Positions 8,066 to 16,993 of a stretch of 47,213 nucleotides of DNA are shown piece after piece (position 1 is the first letter of the stretch; every line of letters starts with the position of its first letter). The notes beneath the pieces are model-generated. The model saw only the letters and a program-made list of their open reading frames with translations. It was not told the origin of the DNA and ran no database searches. The DNA comes from Verrucomicrobiota bacterium (lineage in GTDB: Bacteria > Verrucomicrobiota > Verrucomicrobiia > Methylacidiphilales > JBCCWR01). The DNA lies in NCBI GenBank assembly GCA_039192515.1, contig JBCCXA010000027.1, positions 1 to 47,213 of the forward strand. The letters are read 5' to 3'. The position numbers were made by a program, and so were the translations under genes.

Positions 8066-9373
8066 ATGGATAATCATTTCCCTGATGCAAGAAGAGTTAT
8101 TTCTCTCATTTTAGGAGGGGGTGCGGGGACGCGTTTATACCCTTTAACACAGGAAAGAGCGAAACCAGCAGTCCCTTTAGCAGGCAAATACCGATTAGTG
8201 GATATACCTATTAGCCTTTGTATTAATTCTGGGCTAAGAAGAATCTTCTTGTTGACTCAGTATTTGAGTTCTTCATTACATCGACACGTGACACAGAGTT
8301 ATCGCTTTGATGATTATTATCCAAAGGGTTTCATTGAGATCATGGCCGCTGCGCAGTCGCGTGATGGAGATTCCTGGTACCAAGGCACTGCTGATGCAGT
8401 AAGGCAAAATTTGATGCATTTGCGCACACATGATCATGACACGGTGCTTATTTTGTCCGGGGATCAACTTTACCGTATGGATTACCGTCATATCCTCTAT
8501 CAGCATTACCAAAAGGACGCAGATATTACAGTGGCGACTATTCCGGTGAGCCGTGAGCCTGCCAGAGGTTTTGGTATCATGCATGTAGACGACGAGGATC
8601 GGATTCAACATTTCGTGGAAAAGCCCAAGGAGGACTCAGTTTTAGATGGATTACAAATGCCGCGTGCTACTCGTGAACGAGTAGGTGTTCCGCAAGAGCA
8701 GGATCTCTTTTTAGCCTCCATGGGGATCTATGTCTTTAAACGTGAAGTGTTGGAGGACGCGCTTAAAGTTAAGCGTCACCAAGATTTTGGTAAACATATT
8801 ATTCCATTACTCATCAGCCAAGATAAGCGTGTTTATTCATATGTTTATCAAGGTTATTGGGAGGATATTGGTACCATACGGGCCTTCTATAATGCGAATC
8901 TAGATCTCACGGAAATTATACCGCAGTTTAATTTTTTTGATGTCGTTTCTCCGATTTATTCTCGGGCCAGATATTTACCAGCTTCTAAGCTACATAACTG
9001 CAGAGTGGAAAAGGTAGTCTTAGCTGATGGATGTATTTTATCCGGTGCAGATGTGACACATTCTATTATAGGTGTACGCAGTCGTTTAGAATCAGGGGTT
9101 GTTATTAGAGATTCCATTGTGATGGGGTCCGACTATTTTGAAAGCCCTGAAGTTACCAGTAAAAATAATGAGCATGGAATTCCTCCTCTAGGAATTGGTG
9201 AAGGTACGCAGATTCAAGGGGCTATTGTAGATAAAAATGTTCGTATTGGTAAGAATGTTTCGATCACTGCAGAGGGCAAAGATATCGATATGGATCATCC
9301 TCTATACTACGTTCGTGATGGCATCGTGATTATTCCTAAGGGCTGTATTGTTCCTGATGGAACTGTCATATAA
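8066..9373 (+). CDS. glgC: Glucose-1-phosphate adenylyltransferase
   Basis: Makes ADP-glucose for glycogen synthesis. At 435 residues it is full length. The N-terminal nucleotidyltransferase domain carries LGGGAGTRLYPLT with RAKPAVPLAGKYRLVD, WYQGTADAVRQN and LSGDQLYRMDY. The C-terminal left-handed beta-helix domain follows (VLADGCILSGADVTHSIIG, then VDKNVRIGKNV). Related glycogen genes, a GH57 branching enzyme at 25744 and malQ at 36306, lie elsewhere in the window and not in one operon. A stem-loop with a T-rich tail follows the stop. Confidence 0.96.
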   Translation: MDNHFPDARRVISLILGGGAGTRLYPLTQERAKPAVPLAGKYRLVDIPISLCINSGLRRIFLLTQYLSSSLHRHVTQSYRFDDYYPKGFIEIMAAAQSRDGDSWYQGTADAVRQNLMHLRTHDHDTVLILSGDQLYRMDYRHILYQHYQKDADITVATIPVSREPARGFGIMHVDDEDRIQHFVEKPKEDSVLDGLQMPRATRERVGVPQEQDLFLASMGIYVFKREVLEDALKVKRHQDFGKHIIPLLISQDKRVYSYVYQGYWEDIGTIRAFYNANLDLTEIIPQFNFFDVVSPIYSRARYLPASKLHNCRVEKVVLADGCILSGADVTHSIIGVRSRLESGVVIRDSIVMGSDYFESPEVTSKNNEHGIPPLGIGEGTQIQGAIVDKNVRIGKNVSITAEGKDIDMDHPLYYVRDGIVIIPKGCIVPDGTVI

Positions 9374-9381
9374 AAGCACAC

Positions 9382-9418
9382 CCTTTCAGCTACTGGCTTG
9401 AAAGGTTAGGTCTTTTTT
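9382..9418 (+). terminator. Stem-loop with T-rich tail after glgC
   Basis: Perfect 7-base arms CCTTTCA and TGAAAGG, at 9382-9388 and 9399-9405, enclose a 10-base loop. A T-rich run (tcttttttct) follows six bases later. The position, eight bases after the glgC stop, fits an intrinsic terminator. It overlaps the end of the convergent gene, so it could act in both directions. Confidence 0.45.
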
Positions 9419-11135
9419 CTTGAGTCTTCTCAGAAGCGGCAGTCTCTTCAATCGCTTCTACCTCCACTTTTGGTGGGCTTGAGTTAGCTTTACTAGGGTT
9501 TTCAGTGTTGGCTAGGGCTCTCTCAGAAGGCTTTTCCTTTTCCTTCTGATCCTTTTCATCGATGAGAGACAGTGGTTCGGACGTAGTCTCGGTATGTTCA
9601 TCTTTTGCTACCGAAGACTTCGTTTCAGGGCTACAGGTTTTACTTGATGTTGATACTTTCTCAGAACCAACGGTTACATTCTTTTTCTTATGGAGGTCTG
9701 TTTGTTGAGGTTGAGACTGCACTGGAGAGATAAAAAGTGCCCCATCTTCAAACTCAGACACGTAGCCTTCTGAAATAAGCCAGTGAAGATCTCTCAGCAT
9801 AGTCGAAGTTTGCTCTTCTGCAACGGCGCTATCTGTAGTCTTTTCAAGATATTTTTCAGGCAATGCAGAACGCAGAGTACGAGGATTGTTCTCGATGAAG
9901 GCAATGAGGTTTTGCATAGACGCTGCAAAAACAGTGTCAGGTGTTCTGTGTTTGCGTTTGATGGCACAGACATAAGAAACTCCCTTGGATCCTTTTTTGT
10001 AAATGGAAAAGCGTTGGTGACGGAATCTATCTCTTAAGATATTCGCTGTGTTGAGAGGAAAGCGTTTTTGTTGTTCGAGAACTGTTACAATGGATAGAGA
10101 TAGATCACCCTTGGGTAATAATGAAAACTTTTCTCCATCGAGTCGGCCTTGATTAACTTCTTTTACAGCTTTTCCTTTAGCTTCTCCGAGAAGGTATTTT
10201 ATGACTTGTTCACGGCTGTCTAATATCCTGCGTTCCTCACCCTCTACAGTCGAAGTTTTCACCTTGTATTTTGTCGTTTTGGACATTTCTTTTAGCCAGC
10301 TCTGAATACTTTCCTCATCTTTGAGCGTTACTATTTTGGAGGTAAAGCGTTCGTAACTTGTTTGGTTGATACGGCGCGAAAAGTGTTCGCGAAGTGTATC
10401 TTTATAACGATGGTAGTTAGGAGGGCCAAGAAGTTCGCCTGTGATACCGCATTTGTTGACACATACGAAATTGCCCTTAGGTGGCTCAGTATCAACAGTC
10501 TCGAGATCAAAAAAACGTTCTAAGTGATTAGCTATGATATGGTCAACGACTTCAGATTCGCTTAAGAAAAGTAGTTTATCTGGAATAGATAAATAAATTT
10601 TTTGTTTGTTATTGGGTTCTTGATCATCCTTAAGCGGGCGAATGATAATTTGATAACGCTCGGCTTTTTGGAGCATGGTTCTCGCGACACTGAAGAGTTC
10701 AAAAGTGCGGCAACTATCTCGCATGATTTTGATAAGAGCTCTAAACATCTCTTCTTTAGGCTGAAATGCGACTTCAACCACAGGATCAAACGGTTTGCTG
10801 TAATTTTGCCGTTTCTGAAATCCACCTCGATGGGTTCTTTGATCATTACCGCGGCGTTCTTCTAGTCGATTCGTTGGTGGTCCGGTGCGTTTACGCGTTT
10901 CTCTAAGACCATGAGAGCGGCGATCTTTAGGTCCCAGAGTTTTAGACTGGGGTAGATCTTGCTTGGGTCGGCGTTCACTACTTTTCTCTTGCTGCGGATA
11001 ATCGGGACTGTCGGTTCCGGGCTTTACTAGATTCTTGGACTCAGAACCTGAGGCCCAATCGGGACCAAAATTTGAATTGAGTAAGGAGTTGAGATCTTCA
11101 ACCTTCGCACGTTGTTCACCTGTCGATGTAGGCAT
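9390..11135 (-). CDS. Unknown large protein, basic N-terminus and low-complexity tail
   Basis: I do not recognise a named family. The frame is open to an ATG at 11234, but the ATG at 11135 (MPTSTGEQ) is preferred because the 33 extra residues look non-coding; this gives 581 residues. Residues about 45-115 are rich in Arg, Lys, Gln and Pro (ERRPKQ, KDRRSHGLRETRKR). The compact central part, about 115-465, has regular predicted secondary structure and a distinctive cysteine-containing motif, FVCVNKCGITGELLGPPNYH. The last 100 residues are Ser/Glu/Lys-rich and probably disordered. The basic arm suggests nucleic acid binding (inference only). It converges with glgC and stands alone. Confidence 0.75.
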   Translation of the reverse strand: MPTSTGEQRAKVEDLNSLLNSNFGPDWASGSESKNLVKPGTDSPDYPQQEKSSERRPKQDLPQSKTLGPKDRRSHGLRETRKRTGPPTNRLEERRGNDQRTHRGGFQKRQNYSKPFDPVVEVAFQPKEEMFRALIKIMRDSCRTFELFSVARTMLQKAERYQIIIRPLKDDQEPNNKQKIYLSIPDKLLFLSESEVVDHIIANHLERFFDLETVDTEPPKGNFVCVNKCGITGELLGPPNYHRYKDTLREHFSRRINQTSYERFTSKIVTLKDEESIQSWLKEMSKTTKYKVKTSTVEGEERRILDSREQVIKYLLGEAKGKAVKEVNQGRLDGEKFSLLPKGDLSLSIVTVLEQQKRFPLNTANILRDRFRHQRFSIYKKGSKGVSYVCAIKRKHRTPDTVFAASMQNLIAFIENNPRTLRSALPEKYLEKTTDSAVAEEQTSTMLRDLHWLISEGYVSEFEDGALFISPVQSQPQQTDLHKKKNVTVGSEKVSTSSKTCSPETKSSVAKDEHTETTSEPLSLIDEKDQKEKEKPSERALANTENPSKANSSPPKVEVEAIEETAASEKTQEKRPNLSSQ

Positions 11136-11298
11136 GGTCTTTATTTTTCCATGGGTGTCAGCTTTTTGCCAACATGGTTTATGTTCATTTTTATGATTAA
11201 CAGCTAAGAATCTAGATAGCCTATGTAACCTCACTCGGCAATCATGAAATTACTCTTTTACTTTAATGTTACAACTGCGTATCAATCTAATAAAAATC

Positions 11299-11568
11299 AA
11301 TTAAACCTGAACAATGCCTTAAAGACTTAAAGATTTGCGCAAGATTTTGGCCCATGAAGCTTAGGGTCTGCTAAAGGTATAAGCTTTGAGGCCCATGTCC
11401 CTAATCCATCCCAACTGGTGTTCCGCGCTTGATCGCTTCGTCTTCGCCTGCTGACAAGAGCTACGTTCAGACGATGTGATTGAATACATCTTTGTCGATT
11501 CTCTTTTCCTAGTTGCCTAAGTTTTTATGCATCTCGTTCCAATTCTATGACATCACCTGGGTTAAAAT
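11299..11568 (-). repeat. Dispersed repeat copy C (long form)
   Basis: About 270 bases, colinear with copy A along its whole length. The core palindrome is partly decayed (TTTTGGCCCATGA). The relict minus-strand frame is interrupted by stops (MHKNLGN, stop, EKRIDKDV, and later SRP, stop, ASW). The right end contains the TAA stop of the PIG-L deacetylase gene (11562-11564) in a GGTTAAAA context, so the repeat starts exactly where that gene ends, in the same direction. Confidence 0.8.
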
Positions 11569-12440
11569 AACTCCTCGAGAGACTTCTCGGTGCAATAGGT
11601 ATTTATTTTCAACATTTTTGATGACGGCTGGCAGAAAGTCCCATTTTTAATTATTTGCCATTTATACAGCGTAGAGAAGCATAAGTCGGGGTGACTGGCT
11701 CCGGGTTTACTTAAAAGTTCAGACCCTCTTCTTGTGTTGTCCATCATCCAAGCAGGAAGCGTAAGATGATACGGGTTTCTATTTACTTCGCCACGATGGC
11801 AACTGAGAGAATAGATGAGTTCAGCTAAATGTGCATTACTTGCTTCGATCATCAAATTGGGCTTTTCCATGGTAGACCAATACTCGGTATAAAAAAGATT
11901 CAGAGGATCGGTAAAAGAGGGGAACAATCTAATACTTTCTAGTATCAGTTGATAGACCGCTTGATGAGTAGGGTGAGCATCTTTAGGGTGAGGGCAGAAA
12001 ATACCATCTGGTTTATAAATAGTGAATAGATTCTGAATGGATTGGATGGTGTCTTTCCAGGCGGAGTTGTTAGGTTGAGCAATTTTTACTATGTCCTTGA
12101 GATCTAATCGATGGCACTGGAAATTGAGATGTTGGCAAGCTATTTGAAGTTCATCCCAGCGCTCCTCACGTCGTTCTGCAAGACTTCCAAGAGTAACGGC
12201 CACATTTGTGATTCTAGCTCTTTTTTCTTGAGCTAAACGTAGAGGGAGTAAGCCTGTAATGCATTCATCATCTGGGTGTGGGGAAAAAAGCAGAATGCTA
12301 GGACCTTCATTTGCTTTGGTGACAGGATTTGGAGTGCCAGTGGCAGGTTGCTTTATTTGATGGTCTAACTGCTTGGCACGGTTGTATAGCTCTTTAATAC
12401 TGTCGACATAGGAAAGGTAAGGGCTATTTGATGACTTCAT
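11562..12440 (-). CDS. PIG-L/LmbE family deacetylase
   Basis: Zinc-dependent deacetylase of the PIG-L family (292 residues), whose members remove acetyl groups from N-acetylglucosaminyl lipids or small-molecule GlcNAc conjugates. The metal-binding motif PHPDDE is at residues 54-59 (H55, D57, D58) and the second histidine region is PHPKDAHPTHQAV near residue 155. The start overlaps the rmuC stop by four bases (ATGA), so the two are coupled. The stop codon lies within the end of repeat copy C. The substrate cannot be told from sequence. Confidence 0.85.
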   Translation of the reverse strand: MKSSNSPYLSYVDSIKELYNRAKQLDHQIKQPATGTPNPVTKANEGPSILLFSPHPDDECITGLLPLRLAQEKRARITNVAVTLGSLAERREERWDELQIACQHLNFQCHRLDLKDIVKIAQPNNSAWKDTIQSIQNLFTIYKPDGIFCPHPKDAHPTHQAVYQLILESIRLFPSFTDPLNLFYTEYWSTMEKPNLMIEASNAHLAELIYSLSCHRGEVNRNPYHLTLPAWMMDNTRRGSELLSKPGASHPDLCFSTLYKWQIIKNGTFCQPSSKMLKINTYCTEKSLEELF

Positions 12441-13714
12441 GGCTCATCGTTTGTTGAATAGCTTGAATCTGGTAATGCTTTGCTAGCTTTAATTCCAAGC
12501 TGTTTAAGCTTCTCTACTTGAGTGGTTAGACTGCCGCGTCCGTCATGTAATTTTCTTGTCGCCTCAGAATAGGCTTGTTGGGTCCTGTTTATGTGTTTGC
12601 CGACATCCTGAATAGTCTCATAGAAATCAACAAATTTATCGTATAGGCGGCCTCCTCTATCAGCAATTTCTAGAGCATATCGATTTTGTCTATCTTGGTT
12701 CCATATGTTTTTGACCAGCCGCAAGGTTGCCAAAAGTGTGGATGGCGTGATCAAGATAATATTTTTATCAAAGGCAAATTCATAAAGCTTCGGGTCAGAC
12801 TGAATGGCTAAAGTGAAAGCCGGTTCTATAGGGATAAACATGAGAACAAAGTCCGGGGTTTTGATATCAGCGATCTTTTGATAATTCTTATTACTAAGTT
12901 CCTTGATATGAAGCTTAATAGAATCAAGGTGCTGTTTAAGGGCTTGTTGGCGATTTTGCTCCTCTTGTTCAGAACAATAACGTTCATAGGCTGCTAAGGA
13001 CATTTTGGAATCAATGATGAGGCAACCTTGATCTTCAGGGTAACGAATGACAACATCTGGCCGTAAGCGCCTTCCTGTTATGAGGTCGGTATACGAATCT
13101 TCAGTTTGGTACTCGATTCCTTTGGTGAGCCCAGATTTTGATAGGATTGAGTCTAGAATCATTTCTCCCCAAGCGCCTTGAGCTTTATTACCGCCTTTTA
13201 AAGCGGTAATGAGATTATTAGCGTCAGTGGATAATTGAGAATTAAGCTGGCGGAGGTTTTTGAGCTCATTTAGTAGTTCGCCTTTTGCTTGAGCTTGCTC
13301 GGTATGAGTGGTCTCTATACGTTTTTTAAATTCTTGTACACTTTCTTTGAGTGGACTTAGGACGGATTCGATCTGGACCTTGTTATGCTCTGTAAATTTT
13401 TTTGATGTGTGGTGAAGAATATCTCCGGCTAGGTTTTGAAATTGTTCTCGGAACTCTTTTTGGGAATGAGCTTGTGCTTCTTTGTTTGTGGCGAGTTGCT
13501 CCAGTAGGTGTTTGTTCTCTGTTTCTGTTGTGGCTAATTTTTCGGTTAAAGATAAGATCTCGTTTTGTTTTTGAGAGATTGACTCTTCTTTTTCTAAAAC
13601 TTGACGGTTGAGCTCTCCCGACTTGCTTTTATAACTGTTAGAAATAGTGCGAACGATGATGAAAGCTGCCGTTCCTCCAAGCATTAAACCAATAGCCAGT
13701 GCTAGATAATCCAT
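12437..13714 (-). CDS. rmuC: DNA recombination protein RmuC
   Basis: RmuC family protein of 425 residues, linked to limiting DNA inversions and recombination at repeats. An N-terminal membrane anchor (about residues 1-22, YLALAIGLMLGGTAAFIIV) is followed by a long coiled coil to about 175. Then comes the RmuC domain with a PD-(D/E)XK-like core: GAWGEMILDSIL, LRPDVVIRYPEDQGCLIIDSK, and DFVLMFIPIEPAF. It is first in a two-gene operon with the PIG-L deacetylase. Confidence 0.93.
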   Translation of the reverse strand: MDYLALAIGLMLGGTAAFIIVRTISNSYKSKSGELNRQVLEKEESISQKQNEILSLTEKLATTETENKHLLEQLATNKEAQAHSQKEFREQFQNLAGDILHHTSKKFTEHNKVQIESVLSPLKESVQEFKKRIETTHTEQAQAKGELLNELKNLRQLNSQLSTDANNLITALKGGNKAQGAWGEMILDSILSKSGLTKGIEYQTEDSYTDLITGRRLRPDVVIRYPEDQGCLIIDSKMSLAAYERYCSEQEEQNRQQALKQHLDSIKLHIKELSNKNYQKIADIKTPDFVLMFIPIEPAFTLAIQSDPKLYEFAFDKNIILITPSTLLATLRLVKNIWNQDRQNRYALEIADRGGRLYDKFVDFYETIQDVGKHINRTQQAYSEATRKLHDGRGSLTTQVEKLKQLGIKASKALPDSSYSTNDEP

Positions 13715-13904
13715 AAGCTATTCCGAACATAGCAAAGACGATTATGTTATTGCAACCAATGAAGTTGCTGACGACATAGGCGAGCGATTGATAAGAATGT
13801 GACCTATCGAGGATAGGAATAACTCATTCAGCATTTTTGTTTTTAGTATACGATGGTCGTTTTGATATTTTATTGCTGCAGCCTGTAATTCGCTTGTCGA
13901 TTGC

Positions 13905-14402
13905 TTGACATGCATTTTACGATTGCTGTTTATAGAAAAGAGACCGATATCTATTTGCTTATTGGGTGCATTACGCTTTTTATCAAGCTGCGCATCTGTT
14001 TCTGTAGCGGAAGAATCTGCTAGTTCGCAAAAACAAGTTCAAGCAGACTTGGCTCAAGCTATAGAATCTAGATTAGATGACATAGTGCCGACTCAAATTG
14101 TGAATAGCAAACCTTCTTCTAGTAGTGGACTATGGATTACAGGAGAATTTATTCGCGTTAAGCCTGATGATGTTGCAGACCTGTTGATAATCGGCTTAGG
14201 AGCTGGTGGGACTAAAATAGAAACAAAAGTCCAAGTGTATGATTTAGGGTATTCAAAATCAAAGTCCCTCTATGTCTTTAAAACAACCGGGTGATCTAAT
14301 CAAGCTGGCGGGATTATGGGCTCTATGCAAGATGCGGATCAAGACACAGACCGCACTGCGCGCGAAATTCGTGATTATTTGAACAAAAAAATTAGCAAAT
14401 AG
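13905..14402 (+). pseudogene. DUF4410-like lipoprotein interrupted by an in-frame TGA
   Basis: The frame from 13905 encodes a lipoprotein-like leader ending in a lipobox (FLSSC), then a domain like DUF4410 proteins (GEFIRVKPDDVADLLIIGLGAGGTKIETKVQVYD). It stops at a TGA at 14292-14294. The same frame continues without any shift through SNQAGGIMGSM and DRTAREIRDYLNKKISK to a TAG at 14400-14402, which is exactly how such proteins end. One base change (GGA to TGA) would explain it. The start is also poor: only a TTG at 13905, and the leader is not cleanly placed. It could be a pseudogene, an assembly error, or a read-through product; the first seems likeliest. Confidence 0.6.
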
Positions 14403-14427
14403 ATAGACTCTCTAAGGTAATATTAGA

Positions 14428-15684
14428 TTAGCTAGAAAATTTTGCCTTAGTCGAAGCAAACGCCTTGTCAGCTATTTCTATGGTTTGGTCGATATCTTTA
14501 TCTGTGTGAGCAGAGCAGACAAACCAGTTGTGATGCGGATGCAAGAAAGCGCCTAGCTTCATGCATTCCGCAGAAAAGTGTTGTGATCGAAACAGATTTG
14601 TTTCATTCGTAAAAGTCATGAAAGGAATGGCGGGGGGGCCAGAGCAGTTAATTTGCAGAGCGTGTTTTTCTGCAGTTCTTTGAAGTCCATTGAAAAGGCG
14701 AACTCCCATGTCGTTCATATGGGCAATGGCATTATCACGCTCTAGTAGCTCGATGGTTTTTAAGGCTGCTGCCATGGATACAGCACCATTCCAGTAACTG
14801 CCTGTCAGGAAGACCTTAGTTGCTGAGAGTTTGATAAATTCTTTACCCACACAGGCGGAGAGTGGATAGCCATTGGCGATGGCTTTGCAGTAGCAGGATA
14901 TGTCTGGAGTAAAGTCAAAGTAGCGATGGGAACCACCTAGGTGTAAACGGAAGCCTGCACGAACATCATCTAAAATCCAAAGGATGCCATGTTTATCACA
15001 GATTTGACGTATGGTATTAAGGAATTCTTGGGTAGGAAGAACTGAGTCACTGAATGTAGGATGATGGTAGGGGGTGGTGATAATACCCGCAATTTGATTG
15101 GGGTGCTTTTCAATGAGGTCTCGTACGGATTGTGGGTCATTCCATTTGAAAGTATGAATGTGAGCTCGATCTTCTTCTATGAGGCCACCATGTCCAGGAG
15201 TACACCATGGGTCTATACCGTGATAAGCGCTGGAAGCATGGAGAATTTTTTTACGGCCTGTATGTTGCCTAGCTACCTGGATGGACCAGGACGTCATATC
15301 AGAGCCATTTTTGCCAAAGACGCACCAGTCGGCAAAATCGACGATATCAACCATTTTCTCAGCGAGGTCGATCATGATTGTCGTGGGATGATTAAAGCAA
15401 TCTCCTTCGGCGCGTTGCTTTTCCGCGGCTTCCTCAACTTCCGGGTTTTGATAACCTAGCAAGATGGGCCCATAGCCACACATGTAATCTATAAATTCGT
15501 TGCCATCAACATCCCAGTAACGACATCCTTTTCCCTTGGTTGCATAGTAGGGAGAACCTCCGGGAGTAACGAGAGCGGGAGTGGTATGGCCGTAGATACC
15601 ACCAGGAATAACTTTTCTGGCACGGTTGAACAATTGCATGGATTGCTCAAACTGCGCGAGGGGGCGTATGGTTGTTGAAAACAT
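14428..15684 (-). CDS. Class III aminotransferase, glutamate-1-semialdehyde aminomutase-like
   Basis: PLP-dependent fold type I enzyme of 418 residues in the HemL-like part of class III aminotransferases. Seen are GKNGSDMTSWSIQVAR (phosphate-binding region), the LDDVRAGFR aspartate at D240, and the Schiff-base lysine at about K267 in SCYCKAIANGYPLSA. The context of that lysine differs from canonical HemL (KIIGGGLPVGA), so a role in heme synthesis is uncertain even though hemA, hemC and hemD lie 5 kb away. It may act on another amino acid or amino-sugar substrate. It is transcribed alone. Confidence 0.8.
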   Translation of the reverse strand: MFSTTIRPLAQFEQSMQLFNRARKVIPGGIYGHTTPALVTPGGSPYYATKGKGCRYWDVDGNEFIDYMCGYGPILLGYQNPEVEEAAEKQRAEGDCFNHPTTIMIDLAEKMVDIVDFADWCVFGKNGSDMTSWSIQVARQHTGRKKILHASSAYHGIDPWCTPGHGGLIEEDRAHIHTFKWNDPQSVRDLIEKHPNQIAGIITTPYHHPTFSDSVLPTQEFLNTIRQICDKHGILWILDDVRAGFRLHLGGSHRYFDFTPDISCYCKAIANGYPLSACVGKEFIKLSATKVFLTGSYWNGAVSMAAALKTIELLERDNAIAHMNDMGVRLFNGLQRTAEKHALQINCSGPPAIPFMTFTNETNLFRSQHFSAECMKLGAFLHPHHNWFVCSAHTDKDIDQTIEIADKAFASTKAKFSS

Positions 15685-15783
15685 ATACTACTAAGGTGAG
15701 CTAATTTTAAAAAAATTCAAGCAGCCATAGCGGCCTAATAAGCATACATAGCTTAACACGGTGATTTATGGTAGTCTATTCCA

Positions 15784-16329
15784 ATGGATATGCGCAAAGC
15801 GCAAAGGAAGGATCTCGAAGATGGCTTGGGTCAATTGAAAAGAATGGCTGAAGCCAAGAAAGCTAAATCAGACAATGAGCAGACAGAGAGTGCACAGGCT
15901 GAGAAAAAAATAAAGCAAGCTAAAGAAGCGAAAGTATCTCTTGCTGAAACTGGGACATTGCCTTTTAAAAAGCTTGGGGGACAGATTGCTAATGTGACCA
16001 AAGATACGGTGAAACTTTCGGTTGGAAAGTTTCGCCGCGGAGCCAAGGCGCTCAACAAGTGGGTCTCAATCAGTGGACCCACGCCAAATTCAATCATTCC
16101 AGACACGCTTGTCATTCTTGTGCAGGTAGTGGAGGAAGATCCACGTATGACTGCTTGGGTTCAGAGCTTGAGTCAATGCAATCTACCAACACGCATTGCT
16201 CAACTGAAGGGGCTTTCAGCTGGTATGCGAAGTGATCGATCAGGAGCGGAACTGGCAGATGCTTTTGACAAACTGCAAGATCCCAGGGTGTTTGAAGCTT
16301 TCTTAAAAATCTTGAAAGCTAATAGGTAA
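15784..16329 (+). CDS. Unknown 181-aa protein with charged coiled-coil N-terminus
   Basis: No family recognised. Residues 1-50 are strongly charged and Ala/Lys/Glu-rich, likely coiled coil (KKAKSDNEQ, AEKKIKQAKEAKVSLAE). The rest is a compact predicted alpha-helical domain (LPTRIAQLKGLSAGMRSDRSG, then LQDPRVFEAFLKIL). There is no signal peptide or membrane segment, so it is likely cytoplasmic. It precedes the TlpA-like gene by about 70 bases in the same direction. Codon use resembles its neighbours, supporting a real gene. Confidence 0.65.
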   Translation: MDMRKAQRKDLEDGLGQLKRMAEAKKAKSDNEQTESAQAEKKIKQAKEAKVSLAETGTLPFKKLGGQIANVTKDTVKLSVGKFRRGAKALNKWVSISGPTPNSIIPDTLVILVQVVEEDPRMTAWVQSLSQCNLPTRIAQLKGLSAGMRSDRSGAELADAFDKLQDPRVFEAFLKILKANR

Positions 16330-16396
16330 TGTATGTTGTATGAACAGAAGCCAGTATTTCTTGTAATTTTTAAACTTAGCGGCACAGTCATCTTCC

Positions 16397-16957
16397 ATGG
16401 TGCGAGTAGCCAGTGTTCTGTTATGCGGATATATAGGTCTAGCCTTGATCGGTTGTTCACCTCGGTTGGTGATACCTGAACCCAAGATACAACCTATCTC
16501 TGCTCCCGAATTTGAGCTAATGACTATCCGAGATTTACCTTTTTCCTCAAGGATGCTCAGAGGAAAGATGGTGGTAGTCAATTTTTGCACGACTTGGAGC
16601 CCTGCTTCTGCTAGGGAAGTTTTAGAGTTACATAAACTCCAGGCCAAATGGACAGAAAACGAAAAGCCTTTTCAAATTATTGGGATTTCTATTGATGAAT
16701 TAGGCAAGAAAGATGCTTTGCCGGTTTTTGGTGATATGAATCTGAGATATCCCATCTTAGTTAGTGACTATGACTTTGCAGAGAAATTTGGAGGTATTGA
16801 TGTCGTGCCCTCTACTTTTATCATTGAACCAGATTGGAAAGTTGTAAACCGTTATACAGGGCAAGTAGATATACTTGTATTAGAAGCAGAAATAGAGAAG
16901 AGATATAAGAAATTCAAGAAGCGTCAGGAAGAGATAGCCAAATTGCAGAAGAATTAG
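16397..16957 (+). CDS. TlpA/thioredoxin-like lipoprotein without CXXC cysteines
   Basis: Thioredoxin-fold protein of 186 residues with a lipoprotein signal (lipobox LALIGC, Cys20), so probably membrane-anchored in the periplasm. The fold is clear: VVVNFCTTW strand-turn, IIGISIDE, YPILVSDYDFAEKFG, the cis-proline loop VVPSTF, and a final glycine strand. At the active site, where TlpA proteins have WCPPC, this one reads W67-S-P-A-S71, so both redox cysteines are serine. It therefore cannot perform normal disulfide exchange; a binding or chaperone role is possible. The only nearby Cys is C64. Confidence 0.8.
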   Translation: MVRVASVLLCGYIGLALIGCSPRLVIPEPKIQPISAPEFELMTIRDLPFSSRMLRGKMVVVNFCTTWSPASAREVLELHKLQAKWTENEKPFQIIGISIDELGKKDALPVFGDMNLRYPILVSDYDFAEKFGGIDVVPSTFIIEPDWKVVNRYTGQVDILVLEAEIEKRYKKFKKRQEEIAKLQKN

Positions 16958-16993
16958 TTGAGTTTCTGAACAACGTGCCTAGGTTGAGGGTCT

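Noticed and set aside
14292..14294. TGA read as selenocysteine
   Set aside because: The position is not a redox site in the family, no SECIS-like hairpin was evident, and a simple nonsense change explains it.
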